A program made the translations under genes and the position numbers. A stretch of DNA of 7,889 nt from Gammaproteobacteria bacterium (lineage in GTDB: Bacteria > Pseudomonadota > Gammaproteobacteria > UBA5335 > SLRW01): NCBI GenBank assembly GCA_007130745.1, contig SLRW01000047.1, positions 1 through 7,889 on the forward strand, given 5' to 3'. The notes beneath the pieces were generated by a model that saw only the letters and a program-made list of their open reading frames with translations, did no database searches and was not told the origin of the DNA. Below are positions 1-5,588 of this stretch, in pieces (position 1 is the first letter of the stretch; the number at the start of each line of letters is the position of its first letter).

Positions 1-940
1 CGAAAAACAGCACATCACCGGGGGCAAAGTCCGGCCGCACCCAGGCCTCGCGTAACTCGGGAGTCTCATCAATCATTTCCTGGGCGACAACCCATGGCAT
101 TTCGGCACTGTGGGTGCCGGTCTCAACAATTCGACCGAGTTGGCGGGCAATAATATCCATGCCCGGCGCCTGCTTTCCGCAATGGGACAGGGACATCCAG
201 GCATTGATGGTGCGGATGCCCTCTCCCTGTTCCAGGAAGCGGCCATCCTGATGCCAGCCGGCAAGTTTCAGGTCCGGCTCTACGCGACGCAGCACGCCTT
301 TCTTGGCCGAGAGAACCGGGCGCTCACCAAGGTATTCGCTGATTGTGTCCAGCACTCCCGTGCGTTCATAGGTGTCGAGCAATAATGCCAGCATGCGTGG
401 CGAGTCGGCGACAAAAACGCCTTGTGCCTGCCGCGTCCATTTGCGGGCGTAATCGTTTTCCGAGAGCGTGGTGACGTCGGGGTTTTCGCGAAACCAGGGG
501 GTGGTTTTATCCAGTGCCGTCCCGGCGCGCCAGGCATCGTGCATGGCCATGGCCCGGTCAATTCCCTCCCGCAGTTCAGTGATCCGTTTCATGGGGACCA
601 GCCCCCTGACCAGCAGCGCACCGTGGTGTCCCACGGCGCTGGCAAGGGTTTGTATGTTCAGTTGCGTCGGCTCAATTTCCACCAGCCCGTGCCGGTGCTC
701 CGGGAACAGATCATCTGCCGGTGGTGGCCAGCTGTCACGTCCGGGTTCCAGGCTGAGTGATTCCGCTGCCGCCTGACGAAGTTCTACCAGGCGCTCTTCA
801 AGGGATGGGGTAGCCTGTTGCCGCCAGGATCTCCAGCTGTTCCCCAGGGTTTCAATCGGGTCAATATCCCCGCCTTGAGATGCTGAAGCTTCTGACCCCT
901 TTACGCCGTCGAGTTTGTTTTGTGTTGCTGGTTTGTTCAT
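1..940 (-). CDS. PhyH-like 2-oxoglutarate/Fe(II) dioxygenase, 3' end cut by window
   Basis: The minus strand is open without a stop from an ATG at 940 to the left edge: 313 codons plus one base, so the C-terminus lies outside the window. An in-frame TGA sits six codons upstream, and a GGGGA Shine-Dalgarno-like stretch lies 8 bases before the ATG, which fixes the start. Residues 1-45 are hydrophilic with no signal peptide or membrane segment, implying a cytoplasmic enzyme. Around 106-116 is a HGALLVRGLVP stretch. At 229-235 is WHQDGRF, whose H230-x-D232 is the Fe(II)-binding HxD pair of the double-stranded beta-helix. It is followed by INAWMSLSHCG and a PGMDII stretch typical of phytanoyl-CoA dioxygenase (PhyH) relatives. 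The visible end, FAPGDVLFF, normally precedes the distal iron-binding His and the 2-oxoglutarate-binding Arg, so both should lie just beyond the edge. Family members hydroxylate small molecules using O2 and 2-oxoglutarate. The substrate here is unknown. It is transcribed divergently from the membrane enzyme at 1208. Confidence 0.5.
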   Translation of the reverse strand, partial: MNKPATQNKLDGVKGSEASASQGGDIDPIETLGNSWRSWRQQATPSLEERLVELRQAAAESLSLEPGRDSWPPPADDLFPEHRHGLVEIEPTQLNIQTLASAVGHHGALLVRGLVPMKRITELREGIDRAMAMHDAWRAGTALDKTTPWFRENPDVTTLSENDYARKWTRQAQGVFVADSPRMLALLLDTYERTGVLDTISEYLGERPVLSAKKGVLRRVEPDLKLAGWHQDGRFLEQGEGIRTINAWMSLSHCGKQAPGMDIIARQLGRIVETGTHSAEMPWVVAQEMIDETPELREAWVRPDFAPGDVLFF

Positions 941-1125
941 CCCGGGTATCCCCGTTCAGCGACCGTCATCCCGTATTTGCGTCGAGCGCAATGAAGATGC
1001 CCGGACAGGACAGTGTAACTGATTGGTTACCTTGCGCCAGATTCATAGTGAATGTCATACGTGCCCTGGTCAACGGGCTGATGCGGGGTAATTGATGCAG
1101 ATCATGAGGCCGGGGTGCCGGGTGT

Positions 1126-1154
1126 TTGTTGTATTCGGGGATGATCTGTAGGAT
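1126..1154 (+). promoter_or_regulatory. weak candidate sigma70 promoter for the first AP-superfamily gene
   Basis: TTGTTG (1126-1131) and TAGGAT (1149-1154) are separated by 17 bases, the optimal sigma70 spacing. The hexamers match consensus at about 3/6 and 4/6, so this is weak. Transcription would begin near 1161 and give a leader of roughly 47 bases to the ATG at 1208. It is called only for its spacing and position. Confidence 0.5.
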
Positions 1155-1156
1155 CA
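1142..1156. repeat. short inverted repeat TGATC-N5-GATCA, possible operator
   Basis: TGATC (1142-1146) and GATCA (1152-1156) form a perfect 5-base dyad around TGTAG. It overlaps the candidate -10 element at 1149-1154, where a repressor site would be expected. Five-base arms occur often by chance, and no known regulator motif is recognised. Confidence 0.5.
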
Positions 1157-1207
1157 GCGAGTCAATTCTTGTGATCGTCTCTCCTGTAAATAGTGGTAAA
1201 GAGTCTC

Positions 1208-3319
1208 ATGGACAAATCCCGTCCGCGGCCGCATGTATTTGTGCTGCACGTTTTTACGCTGTGTGGTTTTGCCCTGGCTCAGCCCCTGTATAACTGGATT
1301 TCCCTGCAACCCGAGTTTCTTGTTGCTCACGGTATGGGGGCTGTCGAACTTGCGTGGATGGTTGGCCTGCTCAGTTTCGGGGTGCCGCTGTTGGTTGCGG
1401 GCGGAGTGCTGATACTGCGGTTTACGGGGCGGCAGGTACTTTGGGGTGCGCAGCTGCTGGTCGTCGGCCTGCTTTGTGGGTTGCTGGCACTTGAATTTCT
1501 GCCGGCAATGAGCGCTTCTCTTATGCTGGCGCTGGCGGGTCTGGGTGGACTGGCAGGCCTGGGCTTGTACGGGTGGGCCCCGATGTTTCGCAGCGTGCTG
1601 AGTGTCGCCGCGCTGGCGGCGCTGGTCTTTCCCGTTCTATTTGTCTTCACTGAACCGGTCAAAAGCCTGCTGGCCGGCGATGATGAATTTGCCGCCGTAC
1701 TTGCGGGTGAACAGCAAACAGACAAGCCGGCGCCTGAAATTGATGTGGTGATGGTGATGCTCGATGAGTTGCCTGTCGCCTTGTTGCTGGATGAACATGG
1801 TGATATTGATGCCCGGCATTTCCCCAATTTTGCCCGTCTGGCCAGCACGAGCACCTGGTATCCTAACGCCGCCACCATTTATTACGGGACCAGTGAGTCC
1901 TTGCCGGCATCATTGACCGGCCGTTTGCCGGAACCGGCACGCGACACCTTGCCCACATGGCATTTTCATCCGGATAATCTTTTTATCTGGGCCAGCCAGC
2001 ATTATGGGGATGCTGTTAAAGGACATGAAGCCCTCACCGGGCTGTGCCCTGATCCAGTGTGTCGTCCGTCAGAAGTTGTGCCAGCAGGGGCTGAAACTCC
2101 CTTGATTCCGCTGGTGGATCTGGCGGTGCTCTATGGATGGCGTATCCTGCCGGGGGAGATTGCCAGCGCCTGGTTGCCTTCTGTCGAGGAAGCCTGGCAT
2201 GAATTTGCCGCCCGTGATTTTACCCCTTTTGGGGGGCGTGATCGCGTCCATGCGTGGTTGGAGTTTGTTGACGGCATCGATGGCGGCTTTAACTTCATGC
2301 ATCTGTTCTTGCCCCACTCGCCGCTCGAATATCTGCCAGATGGGAGCAGGTACACGGATTATATCGGCCGGCATGGCTATTCCCGAACGGATTCCGTTGA
2401 CGGCCATAATGTACTCGAGTTGCAACGGTATATGGCCCAGGCCCGATATACCGACAGTTTGTTGGGTAAGTTGCTTGATCAACTGAAAGCCAGCGGGCGT
2501 TACGATGACACGCTTGTGGTAGTGACCGCCGATCATGGCCGCTCCTTCAGAAAAGACAGTCATTGGCGCGGTCTTGACAGAGACAATCTCGGTGATGTGC
2601 TCGGCATCCCGTTACTGATCAAATATCCCGGCCAGGAGCAGGCTGTAGTGGATCAACGTCCGGCAAGCCTGATTGATATTGCCCCCACGATCGCCGATGT
2701 GACCGGACGCGAATTGCACTGGGAAGTTGCCGGTCAGTCACTGATCGGTGAGAGCCCCGCGCGTGATTATTTCCCCGTCTCCTGTGTGGGGGACTGGTCC
2801 TGCACGTCCTGGCTGGCGGAGCGTACGGATGAGCACAATATATTCTGGTTGCCGGTGGATGATCTCGCTAAGCGGGTTGCTGAGATGCAGGCGGGTATCA
2901 ACGCTCGGCTCGATTTTTCAGAAGCGCTGGATCTGCATGTCCCGGCAAGTCCGTTTACTGGAATGCTGGGGCGATCAGTATCTGACTTTACTCAAATAGA
3001 GCCGATGCCGGGGATCAGCAATTTCATCGGGCCCGGGCCGGTTTTGAAGGGCGCTGGTCGCGCCGGGCACAGACACGCCCTTGTCGGTGTAAAGCTTGAA
3101 GCCACCGAACTGGAGATCGGACAACATCTCATGCTGGCGGTCAACGACCGGCTTGCCGGGACAGGCGCGATTGTTACAAACGAGGAAGGCACGCAGCATG
3201 TCTTCGCTGTATTGTTTCCGGCAGTCCTGTCAGCCTCCGGAGAAGACCGGGTCAACGTTTACAAGGTGTGGGAAGAGGATGACGCTCCCCGGTTGCAGCA
3301 ACTTGAGCTAATCGAGTAG
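1208..3319 (+). CDS. membrane-anchored alkaline-phosphatase-superfamily transferase/hydrolase (paralogue 1, complete)
   Basis: A 704-residue protein. The ATG at 1208 has AAAGAG ending 4 bases upstream. A GTG at 1193 would add four residues but lacks any ribosome site. Five hydrophobic segments lie at about residues 8-28, 47-72, 77-98, 103-123 and 127-149, giving a cytoplasmic N-terminus and a periplasmic C-terminal part. The alkaline-phosphatase/sulfatase fold covers about 178-515. It shows a first metal strand VVMVMLDEL (D187, E188), the nucleophile segment YGTSESLPASLTG (227-239, with T229 at the sulfatase Cys position), HLFLPHSP (H366, H371), and VTADHG with metal ligands D443 and H444, then GIPLLIKYPGQ. 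Cys pairs C281/C286 and C527/C533 recur in paralogue 2 and are likely disulfides. A beta-rich domain follows at about 625-690. Five helices plus this fold match the plan of LtaS/EptA-type phospho-group transferases, and the sulfatase CxPSR motif is absent. Databases would probably label it 'sulfatase', but I infer a phosphotransferase or phosphodiesterase of surface glycans or lipids. Its substrate is unknown. Confidence 0.5.
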   Translation: MDKSRPRPHVFVLHVFTLCGFALAQPLYNWISLQPEFLVAHGMGAVELAWMVGLLSFGVPLLVAGGVLILRFTGRQVLWGAQLLVVGLLCGLLALEFLPAMSASLMLALAGLGGLAGLGLYGWAPMFRSVLSVAALAALVFPVLFVFTEPVKSLLAGDDEFAAVLAGEQQTDKPAPEIDVVMVMLDELPVALLLDEHGDIDARHFPNFARLASTSTWYPNAATIYYGTSESLPASLTGRLPEPARDTLPTWHFHPDNLFIWASQHYGDAVKGHEALTGLCPDPVCRPSEVVPAGAETPLIPLVDLAVLYGWRILPGEIASAWLPSVEEAWHEFAARDFTPFGGRDRVHAWLEFVDGIDGGFNFMHLFLPHSPLEYLPDGSRYTDYIGRHGYSRTDSVDGHNVLELQRYMAQARYTDSLLGKLLDQLKASGRYDDTLVVVTADHGRSFRKDSHWRGLDRDNLGDVLGIPLLIKYPGQEQAVVDQRPASLIDIAPTIADVTGRELHWEVAGQSLIGESPARDYFPVSCVGDWSCTSWLAERTDEHNIFWLPVDDLAKRVAEMQAGINARLDFSEALDLHVPASPFTGMLGRSVSDFTQIEPMPGISNFIGPGPVLKGAGRAGHRHALVGVKLEATELEIGQHLMLAVNDRLAGTGAIVTNEEGTQHVFAVLFPAVLSASGEDRVNVYKVWEEDDAPRLQQLELIE

Positions 3320-3331
3320 TCGATCCTGTTG
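3320..3331. other. 12-base gap between convergent stop codons
   Basis: The stop codon of paralogue 1 (plus strand, 3317-3319) and that of paralogue 2 (minus strand, 3332-3334) are separated by only 12 bases. No intrinsic terminator fits here. Either the transcripts end inside the opposing gene, giving overlapping 3' ends, or termination depends on Rho. Confidence 0.5.
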
Positions 3332-5494
3332 TTACTTGACTGTCAGTGGTTCCAGGGAGGGCTCTGATTCGTTCTGCCATAAAACCCTGAATATCTCGAC
3401 GGTATTGTCACCCCTTTCAAAGACAGAGGCCGGCAAAAGCGCCCCAAAAACCTGCTGACCGGATTCTGTGCTTTCAACCCTTGCAATACCCGCGGTCATT
3501 CCGTTTATGGCGATCAGCAATAAATCACCGGGTTCGATATCGGGGCCATGTGCATAGCCGGAAACCAGTGCCGGCACCCAGAAACCGGGATAAACATCTG
3601 TATAAATTTCCTTGCTGAACAGCGTTATCTCTCCGGTTGTGGTGTTGGCGGCTATATTCAATTGATGCGTCTGTTGTTGCAAGAGGTTTGAAGCCGGTGA
3701 GGTCGGCATATCAAGGTCGAGCTCGGAGTGGTATTCAATCTGTTCATGGCGCCAGTCCAGATTGGCTGAATGTGTTTGCTGGAAGCTCGAGGAATCCAGT
3801 CGCACGATTTTCTGTTCATCACTGCGCTGGAGGAAAAAATCATTGCAACTCAATTGCTCACCGCAGGAAAAAATGACGTGATCACGGGGGCTGCGGCTGG
3901 TTTCTGCCAGCGAGTTCCCTTGAGGCGACCAGTGAAGCGGTCGGCCGGCACTGTCAGCAATCGTTCGAGCGATATCGATCTGGCTTGCAAGGTATGTATC
4001 TGTTGCTCCCGACTGTTGTCCGGGATATTTGATAAATAGCGGGATGCCCAGAACCTCCGTGACGTTATGCTGATCAACAATACGCCAGTTACTGTCCGGA
4101 ATGAATGAACGGCCATGGTCAGCCGTCACGATGAGCAAGATGTCGTCCCACTGCTCCAGCGCCATCAAGTGATCCAGCATTTCCCCGATCAATTGGTCCA
4201 GAAAACGGGTTTGAGCCATGTGTCTGAGTAGTTCCAGGACATTGTGATCGGGGACGTTCTGCACACGGCGATACCCTTGCGGGTTGAGTGTGTCGCGATA
4301 TCTGCTGCCATCGGGGAGATACTGGAATGGCACATGAGGGAACAGAATATGCAGGTAATGGAAGCCCGTCCCCATTTCCGGTGTGGCTCTGCGCCAGAGT
4401 TCCGGTCGGTTATACCAGTATCTTGAGCCACCAGCAGTAGCGGGGTTTTCCGGTTTCAGCCGTGCGGGTAACCCGCGACCTTCGGCAAACTGGTTCCAGG
4501 TTGCATCAATAGAGGGTAGCCAGCGGGTGGCCAGAGTTTCGGGGAGCAGGCGCCATCCCAGCAAGATACCAATATCCTGAATGAATACGGCCATTGTCCA
4601 CAGGCGTGAATCCCGGTCACAAATGCTTATCGGGCAAAGCCCGGTCAGGCTTTCGTGTATGAACAGTTCGTCCGGGTAATTTCGAGCGGCCCAGATAAAC
4701 AGGTTGTCCTGGTAATTTTGCCATTGAGCTGTCGGCGCTTCCGGCGGAGGCAGGTTGCCGGTGAGAATGGCGGGGATGCTTTGAGTGGTGCCACGGTGTA
4801 CCGAGGTGGCCCGGGGATACCAGGTGCTGTGGTTGGCCAGTCGGGCAAAGTTGGGGAATCGGCGTTCGTCAATTTCGCCGTCGTTGTTCAGCAGGGTGCT
4901 GACGGGTAGCTCATCAAGAACGATCAGCACAACAGGGGTTTCCGGTATTTCATCGGCAATGTCCTTGACCGCCGCTGACAGGGCCCTGCCGCTTTGCTCC
5001 AGCAACATGGGGCGGACAGGTTCGCCAAACAGAAAAACCAACGGGAAAACCGCCGCTGCCAGCGCGGCTACCGAAAGCACATTGCGCATAAACAGGGACA
5101 AGCGATAGAGCATCCCTCCGGCAAGGCCGAGGCACAAGGCAAGACTGAGTGCTACCCATGTTGGTATTGCGGTGAAAAACTGGATGGCGAGTATAGCCAC
5201 CAGCAGACAGATCAGGGCGATCCTGACCGTTGCCAGCGTCCTTTTCCCGAAGAGCTGGAACAGTTGGGAGAGCAAAAGGAACAAACCCGGGACCAGGAGG
5301 CTGAGGGCGATGGTTAGGAGTATGAGTTCAGGCCATCCGGCACCATGTGCGACGAGGAATTCGGGTTGTGCCGAGATCCAGGCATATACAGGCTGGGCAA
5401 TAGCGAAGCCGCTCAGGGCAAAGATCTGGAAAGCGAATAAAACAGCACTATCGCCACCCGGGGAGGGTGGCGCGGTGGTGGATAAATATCGCAT
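3332..5494 (-). CDS. membrane-anchored alkaline-phosphatase-superfamily transferase/hydrolase (paralogue 2, complete)
   Basis: A 720-residue protein from the ATG at 5494. The frame stays open to a TTG at 5569 (745 residues), but the extra 25 residues have no counterpart in the other paralogues, whereas the start at 5494 puts the first helix at a similar distance from the N-terminus. GGGA lies 4 bases before this ATG. Five predicted membrane helices fall near 18-40, 54-76, 89-109, 112-130 and 136-158. The catalytic fold has VVLIVLDEL (D194, E195), HRGTTQSIPAILTG (233-246, T236 at the sulfatase Cys position), LHILFPHVPF (H382, H387) and VTADHG (D459, H460), then GIPLFIKYPGQ. Likely disulfide pairs are C287/C292 and C544/C550. 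The beta-rich tail (about 637-705) contains LIAINGMTAG and ends in VEIFRVL. It shares every landmark with paralogue 1 but carries about ten extra residues near 340-372. It lies downstream of the glycosyltransferase on the same strand with a 94-base gap, so the two are probably co-transcribed. Phospho-group transfer or hydrolysis at the cell surface is inferred; sulfatase activity is less likely. Confidence 0.5.
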   Translation of the reverse strand: MRYLSTTAPPSPGGDSAVLFAFQIFALSGFAIAQPVYAWISAQPEFLVAHGAGWPELILLTIALSLLVPGLFLLLSQLFQLFGKRTLATVRIALICLLVAILAIQFFTAIPTWVALSLALCLGLAGGMLYRLSLFMRNVLSVAALAAAVFPLVFLFGEPVRPMLLEQSGRALSAAVKDIADEIPETPVVLIVLDELPVSTLLNNDGEIDERRFPNFARLANHSTWYPRATSVHRGTTQSIPAILTGNLPPPEAPTAQWQNYQDNLFIWAARNYPDELFIHESLTGLCPISICDRDSRLWTMAVFIQDIGILLGWRLLPETLATRWLPSIDATWNQFAEGRGLPARLKPENPATAGGSRYWYNRPELWRRATPEMGTGFHYLHILFPHVPFQYLPDGSRYRDTLNPQGYRRVQNVPDHNVLELLRHMAQTRFLDQLIGEMLDHLMALEQWDDILLIVTADHGRSFIPDSNWRIVDQHNVTEVLGIPLFIKYPGQQSGATDTYLASQIDIARTIADSAGRPLHWSPQGNSLAETSRSPRDHVIFSCGEQLSCNDFFLQRSDEQKIVRLDSSSFQQTHSANLDWRHEQIEYHSELDLDMPTSPASNLLQQQTHQLNIAANTTTGEITLFSKEIYTDVYPGFWVPALVSGYAHGPDIEPGDLLLIAINGMTAGIARVESTESGQQVFGALLPASVFERGDNTVEIFRVLWQNESEPSLEPLTVK

Positions 5495-5588
5495 GTAATC
5501 CCATATCCACTGAAACGGCGCTATTGTCGCACAATAATAGAGGTTGTTGCTGCATGTTCCGATACTCAATCAACGGGTCAGGGTTGTG
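5495..5588 (-). other. 94-base spacer between glycosyltransferase and paralogue 2
   Basis: The spacer contains an AT-rich dyad at 5522-5536 but no terminator-like hairpin with a T-run after the glycosyltransferase stop (TGA at 5589-5591). Reading minus-strand, a TATTAT hexamer (5533-5538) could serve as a -10 box, but no -35 sits at the right distance. Read-through from the upstream gene is therefore the simplest model. Confidence 0.5.
5522..5536. repeat. AT-rich dyad TATTGT-CGC-ACAATA upstream of paralogue 2
   Basis: TATTGT (5522-5527) and ACAATA (5531-5536) are perfect inverted 6-base arms around CGC. The dyad lies 28-42 bases before the ATG at 5494 and partly overlaps a possible TATTAT -10 hexamer. 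This size and composition suit a dimeric regulator binding site or a small hairpin in the leader. No specific regulator is recognised. Confidence 0.5.

Larger units (their letters stand above)
941..1207. other. divergent intergenic region between the PhyH-like and first AP-superfamily genes
   Basis: These 267 bases separate two divergently transcribed genes, so promoters for both should lie here. No convincing coding frame is present: the 71-codon frame over 880-1095 overlaps the start of the PhyH-like gene and matches nothing I recognise. The right half holds a weak plus-strand promoter candidate (1126-1154) overlapped by a short dyad at 1142-1156. GATC tetramers recur (near 1100, 1143, 1153 and 1173). 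For the minus-strand gene I found only a badly spaced hexamer pair, which I do not call. No terminator-like GC hairpin with a T-run is visible. Confidence 0.5.

Noticed and set aside
110..760. Overlapping plus-strand frames at 110-385, 422-760 and 468-776 and minus-strand frames at 73-264 and 280-561
   Set aside because: They are shadows of the PhyH-like gene, which is open on the minus strand from 940 to the edge and carries recognisable family motifs. None of the shadows resembles a known protein.
1042..1073. Minus-strand TTGACC (1068-1073) and TATGAA (1042-1047) as a promoter for the PhyH-like gene
   Set aside because: The spacer is 20 bases, beyond the usual 16-18 for sigma70, so it is not called.
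1193..1207. GTG start at 1193 for paralogue 1
   Set aside because: It has no ribosome-binding stretch upstream and adds only four residues. It remains possible, but the ATG at 1208 is better supported.
1889..1927. Classical formylglycine sulfatase identity
   Set aside because: The CxPSR or SxPSR signature is absent in both complete paralogues; threonine stands at the modified position.
1327..2563. Long minus-strand frames opposite paralogue 1 (183 codons at 1327-1878, 164 codons at 2069-2563)
   Set aside because: They lie antisense to a gene with clear domain motifs and a conserved paralogue. Their translations are low-complexity or unrecognisable, as expected for shadows in GC-rich DNA.
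5495..5569. TTG start at 5569 giving a 745-residue version of paralogue 2
   Set aside because: The added 25 residues do not match the other paralogues. The ATG at 5494 places the first membrane helix as in the homologues and has a nearby GGGA.
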